The notes beneath the pieces were generated by a model. It saw only the letters and a program-made list of their open reading frames with translations. It was not told where the DNA came from and did not search any database. This document shows, piece by piece, positions 53,555 through 62,334 of a stretch of DNA of 64,000 nucleotides (positions are counted from its first letter, which is position 1; every line of letters starts with the position of its first letter). Source of the stretch: Massilia alkalitolerans DSM 17462 (GTDB lineage: Bacteria > Pseudomonadota > Gammaproteobacteria > Burkholderiales > Burkholderiaceae_D). The position numbers were made by a program, and so were the translations under genes. The DNA lies in the NCBI RefSeq assembly GCF_000427785.1, contig NZ_ATYR01000021.1, positions 1-64,000 of the forward strand. Direction: 5' to 3'.

Positions 53555-55177
53555 ATGAAACAACGCTTTGCGCGCCTGCTTGCAGGCTCAGTGCTTGCCA
53601 TGGCCGTGGCCAGCGCCTGGGGCCAGGAACCCGGTGCCGCCGGCAGTACCGACGACATCGTCCGCTTCGACGTCCAGCGTTTCGACGTCAGTGGGAACAC
53701 CCTGCTCGGCGCTGCCGAGATCGAGGGCGCGGTGGCGCCGTTTACCGGCAAGGGACGCGATTTCGGCGACGTCCAGCGCGCCCTGGAGGCGCTCGAAGCG
53801 CTCTACCACGCGCGCGGCTACAACCTGGTCACGGTGCAGCTGCCGGAGCAGGAGCTCGACGGCGGGGTGGTGCGCCTGCATGTGCTGCAGACGCGGATCG
53901 GCAGGATCACGGTGGACGGCAACAGCAGCTTCGGCACCGCGAACATCCGCCGCAGCCTGCCGGCCCTGCGCGAAGGCGAGACCCCGAACCTGGCGCGCGT
54001 CTCGGCCAACCTGAAGCTGGCCAACGAGAACCCGGCCAGGAAGCTCAAGCTGAGCCTCGGCAGCGGCGCGCAGGACGAAGCTGGGATGGACACGGTGGAC
54101 GCGCGCATCGAAGTCGCGGAAGAGCGCCCCTGGACCGTCATGGCCAACTTCGACAACACCGGCACGGGCGAGACCGGCAAGACCCACGCCGGCCTGGTGC
54201 TGCAGCACGCCAACCTCTGGGGCCGCGACCACGTCGGCAGCCTGCAGTACACCACCACGGTCGAGGAGCCGTCGCAGGTCGCGGTCTGGGGCCTGGGCTA
54301 TCACGTGCCCTTGTACGCGCAAGGCGCCGCCCTCGACCTTTATGCCAGCTATTCCGACGTCGATTCGGGCGTGGTCAGCGCCGGCCTGTTCGACCTGGCG
54401 GTGAGCGGGCGCGGCGCGGTCTACGGCGCCCGTTACAGCAAGGTGCTGGACAAGCGCAGCCTGGGCGGACGCGATCTCGAAGGCCGCCTGGTGGCCGGCC
54501 TGGAAGTGAAGGCCTACAAGAACAGCGTCATGTTCTTCAACCAGGACTTCGGCAACAACGTCACCGTGCGCCCGCTCAGCATCGGCTACCTCGGCCGCGC
54601 GGTGCTGGGCAACAGCGAAGTGAACGTCTCGGCGACCCTGCTGCGCAACCTCCCCGGCGGCTCGCGCGGTGCGCAGGAAGATTTCAGCGCGGCGCGCTCG
54701 GGCGCCAAGGCCGGCTACACCGCCCTGCGCCTGGCCGGCGCCTGGAGCAGCAGCATCGGCGCCGGAGACTGGCTGGGCCGCGTGCTGGCCAACGGCCAGT
54801 ATTCGCCGGACGCCCTGGTGCCGGGCGAGCAGTTCGGCGCCGGCGGCTCGACCAGCGTGCGCGGCTTCGACGAGCGCGCCCTGGCAAGCGACTCGGGCCT
54901 GGGCCTGAACCTGGAAGTGTATACGCCGAATCTGTGCAGCCGCAGCGGCTGGCAGTGCCGCCTGCTGGGCTTCTACGACAGCGCCTACGGCAAGCGCAAC
55001 AAGGCGCTGCCGGGCGAACTGCGCAGCACCACCATTGCCGGCGCCGGCGTCGGACTGCGCTTCTCGGTGGGGCGCGCGACCAGCCTGCAGGTCGATTACG
55101 GCAAGGTGGTGAAAGAGGGCGCGCTGGGCGGCGCCGACAAGGACAGGCTGCACCTGCGCGTCGGCCTGGCCTACTAG
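53555..55177 (+). CDS. TpsB outer-membrane transporter (ShlB/FhaC/HecB family)
   Basis: 540 residues. Signal peptide (MKQRFARLLAGSVLAMAVAS), POTRA domains (about 45-200; FDVSGNTLLGAAEIEGAVAP, ITVDGNSSFGTANIRRSLPA), and a 16-strand beta-barrel with the family motif GGSTSVRGFDER in loop L6. It exports the TpsA product encoded nine bases downstream. The barrel starts with the usual ANFDNTGTGETG strand. Confidence 0.95.
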   Translation: MKQRFARLLAGSVLAMAVASAWGQEPGAAGSTDDIVRFDVQRFDVSGNTLLGAAEIEGAVAPFTGKGRDFGDVQRALEALEALYHARGYNLVTVQLPEQELDGGVVRLHVLQTRIGRITVDGNSSFGTANIRRSLPALREGETPNLARVSANLKLANENPARKLKLSLGSGAQDEAGMDTVDARIEVAEERPWTVMANFDNTGTGETGKTHAGLVLQHANLWGRDHVGSLQYTTTVEEPSQVAVWGLGYHVPLYAQGAALDLYASYSDVDSGVVSAGLFDLAVSGRGAVYGARYSKVLDKRSLGGRDLEGRLVAGLEVKAYKNSVMFFNQDFGNNVTVRPLSIGYLGRAVLGNSEVNVSATLLRNLPGGSRGAQEDFSAARSGAKAGYTALRLAGAWSSSIGAGDWLGRVLANGQYSPDALVPGEQFGAGGSTSVRGFDERALASDSGLGLNLEVYTPNLCSRSGWQCRLLGFYDSAYGKRNKALPGELRSTTIAGAGVGLRFSVGRATSLQVDYGKVVKEGALGGADKDRLHLRVGLAY

Positions 55178-55186
55178 GAGAATTTC

Positions 55187-58100
55187 ATGAGGAACGGACT
55201 TATTCGACTCAGCCGGGCGGCGCTGTGCGTCGCCGCCTGCTTCGGCGGCGTGGCAACGAGCGCCGCGGCCCCGACCCTGCCCAAGGTGGTGGCGGGCCAG
55301 GCGAGCTTCTCCCAGGACGGCAACGTGTTCTCGATCACGAACACCCCCGGGACCATCATCAACTGGCAGAGCTTCTCGGTGAACGCCGGCGAGATCACGC
55401 GCTTCATCCAGCAAAGCAGCGACAGCGCGGTGCTGAACCGCATCGTCGGCCAGGACCCCAGCCGCATCCTCGGCGCGTTGCAGTCGAACGGCAAGGTCTT
55501 CCTGATCAACCCGAACGGCGTGGTCTTCGGACAGGGCGCGCGCGTGGACGTGAACGGCCTGGTGGCCTCGACGCTGGACATGAGCGACAGCGACTTCCTG
55601 GCCGGGAAGAAGAATTTCAGCGCCGCTCCCAACGTGGGGAACGTCCGCAACGAAGGCGCGATCACGACCCCAAGCGGCGGCAAGGTCTTCCTGGTCGCCC
55701 CGAAGGTCGAGAACAGCGGCGTCATCACCGCCCCGAACGGCGAGGTGGTGCTGGCGGCCGGGCGCAGCGTGCAGCTGGTCGATGCCGGCAACCCCGACCT
55801 GAGCGTGGTGGTGTCGGCGCCGAACGACCAGGCCATCAACCTGGGCCAGGTGGTGGCGCAGGGCGGCCGCGTCGGCATCTACGGCGCCCTGGTGAACCAG
55901 CGCGGCGTGGTCAATGCCGACAGCGCGGTGCTGGGTCAGGACGGCAGGATCGTCCTGAAGGCCAGCAGGGAAACCGTGCTGGAAGGGGGCAGCGTCACCA
56001 GCGCGCAAGGCAGCGGCAAGGGCGGCGAGATCCAGCTGCTGGGCGAGCGCGTCAGCCTGGGCGGCAATGCGCAGGTCGACGCCAGCGGCGCCGCCCAGGG
56101 CGGCACCGTGCTGGTGGGCGGCGATTACCAGGGCAGGAATGCCGCCTTGCCGAACGCGCAGCAGACCAGCTTCGGCAAGGAGGCAAGCATCCGCGCCGAC
56201 GCCACCGCGAACGGCGAGGGCGGCAAGGTCGTGCTGTGGTCGGACGGCGCCACCCTTGCCAGCGGCAGCATCTCGGCGCGCGGCGCCGGCGCGGGCAAGG
56301 GTGGCCTGGTCGAAACCTCGGGCCGCCGGCTCGACATCGACGGCGTGCGCGTGGATGCCGGCGGCGGCGCGTCGGGCGGGCGCAAGGGCAGCTGGCTGAT
56401 CGACCCGGACAACATCGTGATCGCCGATGGCGTCTCCACCGGCGACACCACCTACATCAAGGCCAGCACGCTGACCGCCACCAATGCCGACATCGTGCTG
56501 CAGGCGACCAGGGACCTGAAGATCCTGGAGAACCTCACCACGCCGCACGACGTGCGCGCCGAGGCGGGCAACGAGCTGACCGTCGGCGCGGCGCTGACCT
56601 CGACCACGGGCAGCATCGACCTGCGAGCGAAGAACCACATCAACCTGCTTGCCGGCAGCCAGCTTGCGAGCCCGGACTATATCGACCTGAAGTCGAACCG
56701 GATGACGCTGGCCGGCATGATCGGCGGCATCGGCAGTACGCTGCCGGTCGTCTCCTTCAACAGCTTCGACAAGGGCACCAGCATTTTCGTCAACGCCGCC
56801 GAGGTCAATGGCGCGCTGACGCTGGCTCCTGGCCGCCTCGGCGCCTTCAAGGCCTACGAGATCAACATCGGCAACAGCGGCCATACCGGCGAGATCGTGA
56901 TCAACAATCCGCTGACCCTGGACGGCAACCTGGTCATCGATAGCGCCGGCAGCGTGTACCTGAACGCGCCCGTGCTCCTGAACGGCGCGACCAGCCGGCT
57001 CCTGGCCACCCTGCACGCGCCTGGCGGCCTGTTCCAGGTCGGCAGCGCCGGCGCGATCGATGCCGGCCGCAAGATCGGCATCGGCGGCATCGGCCGCGTG
57101 GTCGTCGACGGCGCGCTGAAGTCGGGCGAGATCGACATCCATGCGGGCAGCGCCGGCATGACGCTCACCGCCGACATCACCTCCAACAGCCGCACCACGC
57201 TGCGCACCAGCGGCGACATCCAGCAGGCAAACAAGGTCATCAGGACGCCGCAACTGCTGGTGGAAGCCAATAGTGCCAACCTGCTCGGCAATAACCAGAT
57301 CGGCACCCTGGCCGGCAGCGCCACCGGCAGCGCCGGCGGCGCCGGCCTGCGGGTCCACTGGACCGGCAATCTGCGCATCGGCAGCGTCGGCGAGCACGCC
57401 GGCCTCGCCTCGCAGAACGACATCACCCTCACGGGCGAGCATCTCGAGGTCGATGCGCCGGTGGCCGCGCCGGTGGCGATCGTGGCCGAGGTCGCATCGG
57501 TCAAGGGAACGGGCGGGCTCAGCGCGAACGTCCTGTCGATCCAGGCGCGCGGCGGCATCGGCGAAGCCGACCGGGCACTGCGCACCAGCACCAATTTCCT
57601 GCTGAGCGCGAAGAACACGGCGAGCGGCAATGCGCCGATCAACATCGTGAACGACCGCGCCCTCGTCGTGGGCAACGTGGCCCAGGAAGGCGTGGGCAAC
57701 GGCGGTGCGATTTCGATCGAGAGCACCGGCGGCCTGACCGTCGGCCCTGGTTCGGGGTCGCTCGACGGCGTCAGGACCGGCAGCGGCGACATCCGCCTGG
57801 TCACGCACAGCCCCTTGAACATCCAGGGCCGGGTCGGTACCGACAGCGGCAACATCACGCTGCTGGCCGCCAACGACGGCGCGCTGACCATCGGCCCGGC
57901 CGGCCGGGTGGCGTCCGCGTCGGGCAAGGTGCGCCTGACCGGCGGCCAGGTGAGCTACCCGGAGGGCAGCGTGGTCGGCACGCTGGAAGTCGTGCAAACG
58001 AAGCCGGGAACCCAGCAGCCCGATCCTGTGCAGCCCGATCCCGTGCAGCCTGATCCTGTGAAGCCAGATCCCGTGCAGCCAGATCCCGTGAAGCCAGATC

Positions 58101-58966
58101 CCGTGAAGCCAGATCCCGTGAAGCCAGATCCCGTGCAGCCCGACCCTGTGCAGCCCGATCCCGTGAAGCCAGATCCCGTGCAGCCTGATCCCGTGAAGCC
58201 CGATCCCGTGCAGCCTGATCCCGTGAAGCCCGATCCCGTGCAGCCCGATCCCACGCCGCCGCAGCTGAGCGTCTGCCTGGCCAACCCGGCCACCGCGGGC
58301 TGCAGCGGCGTGATCGAACAGGCCACCCACGCCTGCGTGGGCAATCCGGATGCCCTGGGCTGCACCCAGGTACTGCCGTCGGTGGACAGCTGCCGCGCCA
58401 ACCCCGGCAGGCTGGGCTGCAATGTGGTCATGCAGCGGGCCTTCAACGCCTGCCTGGTCAACAAGAACGATCCGTCCTGCGCCGGCATCCTGCCGACCTT
58501 GGCGCAATGCGAGGCGAACAAGGCCCTGGCCGGTTGCAGCGCGGTGTTGCCGAGCATGCAGCAGTGCATCCTCGGCCCGACCCAGCCGGGCTGCGCGGCG
58601 ATCCTGCCGCGCCTGGAGCAGTGCGCGGCGAACCCGACCCTGCAAGGCTGCGAGGCGGTGCTGCCGAAGCCCGACTTCTGCGCCACCCACCCGCTCGACG
58701 CGCGCTGCGCCGTGTTCAACCCGGCCCCGAGCCAGGGCGGCGAGTCGAAGAAGCCGGTGGCCCAGGTCCAGCAGACCACGGTCAACCTGGTCAATACGCG
58801 CACCCCGGCGCAGGAGAAGCGGCCGGCAGCCACGCCGGCCGCCGGCAAGCAGGATGGCGAAGGCGCCAAGCCGTCGGAGCAGTCGGAGAACGGGCCCGGT
58901 CCGGCGGCAGGTACGAACACTGGAGCAAAGAATGAAAAACCAGCCACAAAAATGTACTGCAACTAA
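55187..58966 (+). CDS. TpsA filamentous-haemagglutinin-like exoprotein with Cys-repeat C-terminus
   Basis: 1259 residues. Signal peptide, then the TPS secretion domain with IINWQSFSVNAGE and the hallmark NPNGVVFGQGARVDVNGLVA. A beta-helix body continues to about 940. Residues 945-1024 are a (PDPV[QK]) repeat. Residues 1030-1174 hold eight C-x8-C units with 9-10 residue spacers. The tail is Pro/Lys/Glu-rich and ends in KMYCN. No RGD and no haemagglutinin repeats were found. The adhesive role is inferred from family. The 3' end overlaps the FecR gene by 35 bases. Confidence 0.92.
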   Translation: MRNGLIRLSRAALCVAACFGGVATSAAAPTLPKVVAGQASFSQDGNVFSITNTPGTIINWQSFSVNAGEITRFIQQSSDSAVLNRIVGQDPSRILGALQSNGKVFLINPNGVVFGQGARVDVNGLVASTLDMSDSDFLAGKKNFSAAPNVGNVRNEGAITTPSGGKVFLVAPKVENSGVITAPNGEVVLAAGRSVQLVDAGNPDLSVVVSAPNDQAINLGQVVAQGGRVGIYGALVNQRGVVNADSAVLGQDGRIVLKASRETVLEGGSVTSAQGSGKGGEIQLLGERVSLGGNAQVDASGAAQGGTVLVGGDYQGRNAALPNAQQTSFGKEASIRADATANGEGGKVVLWSDGATLASGSISARGAGAGKGGLVETSGRRLDIDGVRVDAGGGASGGRKGSWLIDPDNIVIADGVSTGDTTYIKASTLTATNADIVLQATRDLKILENLTTPHDVRAEAGNELTVGAALTSTTGSIDLRAKNHINLLAGSQLASPDYIDLKSNRMTLAGMIGGIGSTLPVVSFNSFDKGTSIFVNAAEVNGALTLAPGRLGAFKAYEINIGNSGHTGEIVINNPLTLDGNLVIDSAGSVYLNAPVLLNGATSRLLATLHAPGGLFQVGSAGAIDAGRKIGIGGIGRVVVDGALKSGEIDIHAGSAGMTLTADITSNSRTTLRTSGDIQQANKVIRTPQLLVEANSANLLGNNQIGTLAGSATGSAGGAGLRVHWTGNLRIGSVGEHAGLASQNDITLTGEHLEVDAPVAAPVAIVAEVASVKGTGGLSANVLSIQARGGIGEADRALRTSTNFLLSAKNTASGNAPINIVNDRALVVGNVAQEGVGNGGAISIESTGGLTVGPGSGSLDGVRTGSGDIRLVTHSPLNIQGRVGTDSGNITLLAANDGALTIGPAGRVASASGKVRLTGGQVSYPEGSVVGTLEVVQTKPGTQQPDPVQPDPVQPDPVKPDPVQPDPVKPDPVKPDPVKPDPVQPDPVQPDPVKPDPVQPDPVKPDPVQPDPVKPDPVQPDPTPPQLSVCLANPATAGCSGVIEQATHACVGNPDALGCTQVLPSVDSCRANPGRLGCNVVMQRAFNACLVNKNDPSCAGILPTLAQCEANKALAGCSAVLPSMQQCILGPTQPGCAAILPRLEQCAANPTLQGCEAVLPKPDFCATHPLDARCAVFNPAPSQGGESKKPVAQVQQTTVNLVNTRTPAQEKRPAATPAAGKQDGEGAKPSEQSENGPGPAAGTNTGAKNEKPATKMYCN
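58019..58258 (+). repeat. 15-bp tandem repeat encoding PDPVQ / PDPVK
   Basis: Fifteen full 15-base units plus one variant, in frame within tpsA. Units differ mainly at CCCGATCC(C/T)GTG and at the CAG/AAG codon that sets Gln or Lys. Unit number changes would alter the stalk length without shifting the frame. Confidence 0.92.
58274..58708 (+). other. Eight C-x8-C repeat units within TpsA
   Basis: Examples are CLANPATAGC, CVGNPDALGC, CEANKALAGC and CAANPTLQGC; all eight have exactly eight residues between the cysteines, usually with Pro at the fourth and Gly just before the second Cys. Spacers often read (A/S)xVLPxxxQ. Each pair could form a small disulfide loop. Confidence 0.93.
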
Positions 58967-59687
58967 GCGGGCCCTGGGCACGCTGCTGTTCGCGGCGCTG
59001 CTCGTCACCGGCAATGCCGCCTGGGCCGCGCAGGTCGCAGGCGTGGTGGCGCGCCTGAGCGGCCCGCTGATGGCGAAGAAGGCCGACGGCAGCGTCAAGG
59101 TGCTGGGCCTGAAGTCCGAGGTCGAGAGCGGCGATACGCTGGTGTCGGAAAAGAACACCTATGCGCAGATCAAGTTCATCGACAACAGCGAGATCACGCT
59201 GCGCCCCGGTACCACCTTCAAGGTCGAGAATTTTTCCTTCGACGAGGGCAAGCCGGAACGCGACAGTGCCAGCTACAGCCTGGTGAAGGGCGGCCTGCGC
59301 TCGATCACCGGCCTGATGGGCAAGCGCAACAAGGAGAAGTTCTCGCTGAAGACGCCGACCGCGACCATCGGCATCCGCGGCACCACCTTCGTTGCGCAGT
59401 ACGTGCCGGTGCCCGTCCAGGGCGCCCCGGCGCCGGCTTTGCCGCCCGGCCTGCACCTGAACGTGACCGACGGCGCCATCGTCGTGACCAACCACGGCGG
59501 CGCGCTCGGCTTCCAGGCCGGCCAGTTCGGCTACGTGCCGAACGTGAACCAGCCGCCGGTGCTCGTGCCGGTCAACCCGGGCATCCAGTTCGTGCCGCCG
59601 CCAAGCTTCGACGCCGGCAGCGTTGGCGGACCGGCGGCCGCCAACGGGCCGGACCAGGGCCAGGGGCCCGACTGCATCGTCCGCTGA
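58932..59687 (+). CDS. Exported FecR-domain protein
   Basis: 251 residues from the ATG at 58932, with GGAG six bases upstream and a 35-base overlap with tpsA. After a signal peptide (about 1-33, ...LLVTGNAAWA) the FecR domain follows (about 60-170; NSEITLRPGTTFKVENFSFD, TPTATIGIRGTTF). The C-terminal third is Pro/Gly-rich. Unlike anti-sigma FecR proteins it lacks a cytoplasmic anti-sigma domain. Translational coupling to tpsA suggests a role in export or assembly of the adhesin. Confidence 0.88.
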   Translation: MKNQPQKCTATKRALGTLLFAALLVTGNAAWAAQVAGVVARLSGPLMAKKADGSVKVLGLKSEVESGDTLVSEKNTYAQIKFIDNSEITLRPGTTFKVENFSFDEGKPERDSASYSLVKGGLRSITGLMGKRNKEKFSLKTPTATIGIRGTTFVAQYVPVPVQGAPAPALPPGLHLNVTDGAIVVTNHGGALGFQAGQFGYVPNVNQPPVLVPVNPGIQFVPPPSFDAGSVGGPAAANGPDQGQGPDCIVR

Positions 59688-59707
59688 GCCCTTAAACCTC
59701 CATCGCC

Positions 59708-59740
59708 AGCCCCGTGCGCCACTGGCCCACGGGGCTGTTT
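59708..59740. terminator. Hairpin between FecR gene and convergent sigma factor gene
   Basis: AGCCCCGTG / CACGGGGCT with an 11-base loop then GTTTCATTC on the plus strand. Probably ends the TPS transcript. Confidence 0.65.
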
Positions 59741-59743
59741 CAT

Positions 59744-61015
59744 TCAGGAGCGCAGCGCGCGCGCGCGTTCGAGCAGCAGTTCGCGCTCGCGGCCGTTGGC
59801 GGTCATGGCGGCGGCGCGTTCGAATTCGCCGCGCGCTTCCTCGACCCGGCCCAGCTTGGCGAGCAGGTCGGCGCGCACGCTCGGCAGCCAGTGGTAGCCG
59901 GCCAGCTTGCCGCCCAGCGCCAGCGCGTCGGCCAGCACCAGGCCGGCCGCGGGACCGTCGGCCATGCCGACTGCCACCGCGCGGTTCAGTTCGACCACCG
60001 GCGAGGGCTGGACCTGCGCCAGCTCGCCGTACAGCGCCGCGATCGCGCGCCAGTCGGTGTCACGGGCAACGCGGGCGCGGGCGTGGCAGGCCGCGATCCC
60101 GGCCTGCAGCAGGTAGGGGCCGCGCGCCAGGCCCAGCTGCGCGGCGCGCGCGAGCGCCGCCAGGCCGCGCCGTACCAGCACCCCGTCCCAGCGCGAACGG
60201 TCCTGTTCGAGCAGCAGCACTGGGCGCCCTTCGGCGTCGAGGCGCGCTCCCATGCGCGAGGCCTGCAGTTCCATCAGCGCGACCAGGCCGTGCGCCTCCG
60301 GCTCGCCAGGGGCCAGCTCGGCCAGCATGCGGCCCAGGCGCAGGGCTTCGTCCACGAGGGCAGGGCGCATCCAGTTCTCGCCCGCGGTCGCGCTATAGCC
60401 TTCGTTGAAGATCAGGTAAACGGCTTCCAGCACCGCGCCGAGGCGTTCGCCCAGCTCGTTCGGCGGCGGCAGCTCGAAGGGGACGCGCGCTTCACCCAGG
60501 GTACGCTTGGCGCGCACGATGCGCTGCGCCATGGTGGCTTCAGGCACCAGGAAGGCGCGTGCGATCTCCTGGGTGGACAGGCCGCCCAGCAGCTTGAGCG
60601 TGAGCGCCAGGCGCGCGTCGAGCGAGAGCACCGGGTGGCAGGCCGTGAACATCAGGCGCAGCAGGTCGTCGGCTATCACGTCGTTGCGGGCGGCATCCAG
60701 GCTGTCGACGAAATCGGGCACAATGGATGCCTCCTGGGCTTCGAGGTCGAGGCCGATCTGCTCCAGCTTCTGCTGGAGCAGGCGGTCGCGGCGCAGGCGG
60801 TCGAGCGCGGCGTGCCTGGCCGTGGTCGTGAGCCAGGCGCCGGGATTGTCCGGGATGCCCTGGCGCGGCCAGTGCTCGAGGGCCGCCACCAGGGCGTCCT
60901 GGGCCAGCTCCTCGGCCAGGCCGACGTCGCGCACCATGCGCGCCAGGACCGCCACGATCCTGGCCGACTCGATGCGCCAGACGGCGGCGATGCTGCGTTC
61001 GACCTGGGCGTCCAT
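59744..61015 (-). CDS. ECF42-like RNA polymerase sigma factor
   Basis: 423 residues. Sigma region 2 (about 20-85; LAEELAQDALVAALEHWPRQ) and region 4 (about 130-185; LSTQEIARAFLVPEATMAQR) are followed by a C-terminal extension of about 230 residues with TPR-like helices, the layout of ECF42 factors. It has no anti-sigma partner here. The gene shares a TAATG overlap with the upstream VOC gene, so it is transcribed with the DGPF/VOC genes, the usual ECF42 context. Likely controls its own operon. Confidence 0.9.
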   Translation of the reverse strand: MDAQVERSIAAVWRIESARIVAVLARMVRDVGLAEELAQDALVAALEHWPRQGIPDNPGAWLTTTARHAALDRLRRDRLLQQKLEQIGLDLEAQEASIVPDFVDSLDAARNDVIADDLLRLMFTACHPVLSLDARLALTLKLLGGLSTQEIARAFLVPEATMAQRIVRAKRTLGEARVPFELPPPNELGERLGAVLEAVYLIFNEGYSATAGENWMRPALVDEALRLGRMLAELAPGEPEAHGLVALMELQASRMGARLDAEGRPVLLLEQDRSRWDGVLVRRGLAALARAAQLGLARGPYLLQAGIAACHARARVARDTDWRAIAALYGELAQVQPSPVVELNRAVAVGMADGPAAGLVLADALALGGKLAGYHWLPSVRADLLAKLGRVEEARGEFERAAAMTANGRERELLLERARALRS

Positions 61016-61455
61016 TAGATCTGTACGTCCGCGTCTGCGGCTGCCGCGTCTTCCGCCTGCGCCGGCATGCCTTCCATATAGGCCAGCTCCCACATGTGGC
61101 CGTCGAGGTCTTCGAAGCCGTGCTGGTACATGAAGCCGTGGTCCTTCGGCGGGTTCGGCCAGCTGCCGCCGGCGGCTTTCGCCCTGGCGGCCATGTCGTC
61201 GACGGCGGCGCGGCTGTCGCAGGACAGGCACAGCAGCACTTCGGTCGACTTGCGCGCATCGGCGACCGGCTTGTTGGTGAAGCCCTGGAAGAAGGGCTCG
61301 GTCAGCAGCATCACATAGATGTCCTCGCTGACGATCATGCAGGCGGCGTTCTGGTCGGTGAACTGCGGGTTGAATCCGAAACCCAGCGCGCCGAAGAAGG
61401 CCTTGCTGCGTTCCAGGTCCTTCACCGGAAGGTTCACGTAGATCTGCTTGTTCAT
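61015..61455 (-). CDS. VOC-family protein 1
   Basis: 146 residues; glyoxalase/bleomycin-resistance fold with two beta-alpha-beta-beta-beta halves. IYVNLPVKDLERSKAFFGAL opens the first half, and GFEDLDGHMWELAYMEG, with the expected metal Glu, closes the second. Often encoded with DGPF proteins in ECF42 modules. Substrate unknown. Its 3' half shares 57 identical bases with VOC protein 2. Confidence 0.88.
   Translation of the reverse strand: MNKQIYVNLPVKDLERSKAFFGALGFGFNPQFTDQNAACMIVSEDIYVMLLTEPFFQGFTNKPVADARKSTEVLLCLSCDSRAAVDDMAARAKAAGGSWPNPPKDHGFMYQHGFEDLDGHMWELAYMEGMPAQAEDAAAADADVQI
61089..61145. repeat. 57-bp direct repeat, copy 1 (in VOC gene 1)
   Basis: Identical over 57 bases to 61521-61577 in VOC gene 2. 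It encodes the DHGFMYQHGFEDLDGHMW segment. The rest of the two genes is only moderately similar, which points to local gene conversion or strong constraint at the DNA level. Confidence 0.9.
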
Positions 61456-61473
61456 GGTGCTCTCCTTGTCTGC

Positions 61474-61887
61474 TCAGGCGGCGGCCTGCTGCTCGGGCAT
61501 GCTCTCGATGTAGGTCAGCGCCCACATGTGGCCGTCGAGGTCTTCGAAGCCGTGCTGGTACATGAAGCCGTGGTCCTCCACCGGCTCCGGCAGGGTGGCG
61601 CCGAGGGCCAGGGCCTTGCTTGCGACGGCGTCGACCTCGGCCCGGCTGTCGCAGAACAGGCACAGGAGCGCGATCCTGCTGCTGCGCGGATCGGCCAGCG
61701 GCTTGGCGCACAGGGTCCGGGCCATGTCTTCGGAGGCGAGCATCACGGTGATGTCGTTGGACACGATCATGCCGGCGCCGTGCTGGCTGCTGAAGCGCTC
61801 GTCGAAGCCGAAGCCCAGTCCGGCAAAGAAGGCTTTGCTGCGTTCGAGGTCCTGGACCGGGAGGGTGATGGCGATCTGCTTTTTCAT
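61474..61887 (-). CDS. VOC-family protein 2
   Basis: 137 residues from the ATG at 61887, which has AAGGA seven bases upstream (the Met two codons earlier is too close). Paralogue of VOC protein 1: IAITLPVQDLERSKAFFAGL and GHMWALTYIES. The Glu after HMW in paralogue 1 is Ala here, so a metal ligand may be lost or replaced by the nearby Glu. Confidence 0.88.
   Translation of the reverse strand: MKKQIAITLPVQDLERSKAFFAGLGFGFDERFSSQHGAGMIVSNDITVMLASEDMARTLCAKPLADPRSSRIALLCLFCDSRAEVDAVASKALALGATLPEPVEDHGFMYQHGFEDLDGHMWALTYIESMPEQQAAA
61521..61577. repeat. 57-bp direct repeat, copy 2 (in VOC gene 2)
   Basis: Identical to 61089-61145; see copy 1. Confidence 0.9.
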
Positions 61888-61913
61888 GCTCATATCCTTT
61901 TGTGGGGGGGGCG

Positions 61914-62282
61914 TCAAGAGGGCGGGTCGGCCGGCTCGTAGAGCTGGCGGACTTCGATGTCGGCCTTGGCGAACTCGCCGTGCGGATTGGGGAAGCGGCG
62001 CGACCACTCCATCGCCTCCTCGCGCGAGCGCACCCCTATCAAGGTGTAGCCGGCGATCAGCTCCTTGGTGTCGGCGAAGGGGCCGTCGATGATGGTGCGG
62101 CGCCCTTCGTCGTAGCGGATGCGCCAGCCGTCGCGGCTGGGGCGCAGGCCGTTCGCGTCGAGCAGGACGCCGGCACGGGCCAGCTCCTGGTTGTACGCGG
62201 TCATGGCGTCGAACAGGGATTGGGCGGGCATGATGCCGGCTTCCGTGTCGGGGGTGGCCTTGACGATGATCATGAAACGCAT
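61914..62282 (-). CDS. DGPF/YCII-domain protein 1
   Basis: 122 residues from the ATG at 62282, with AAGGAG eight bases upstream. MRFMIIVKATPDTEAGIMPA is the typical start; the family motif is IIDGPFADTKELIAGYTLI. Proteins of this group are the main targets of ECF42 factors; their activity is not known. A candidate ECF42 promoter lies 53-80 bases upstream. Confidence 0.9.
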   Translation of the reverse strand: MRFMIIVKATPDTEAGIMPAQSLFDAMTAYNQELARAGVLLDANGLRPSRDGWRIRYDEGRRTIIDGPFADTKELIAGYTLIGVRSREEAMEWSRRFPNPHGEFAKADIEVRQLYEPADPPS

Positions 62283-62334
62283 GGCGGTCTCCTTGTCGTG
62301 GGGATGGAAGCGTTGGGAGGGCTTCCATCTGCTA

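Noticed and set aside
58019..58258. Regular 15-base repeats that could suggest a CRISPR array
   Set aside because: No unique spacers; units are contiguous and in frame within tpsA.
53588..59158. A 1856-codon open frame on the minus strand across the TPS operon, and similar long antisense frames at 3972-6365 and 49395-53471
   Set aside because: They are shadows of real plus-strand genes in high-GC DNA: low-complexity His/Arg/Ala-rich translations, no ribosome sites, no domains.
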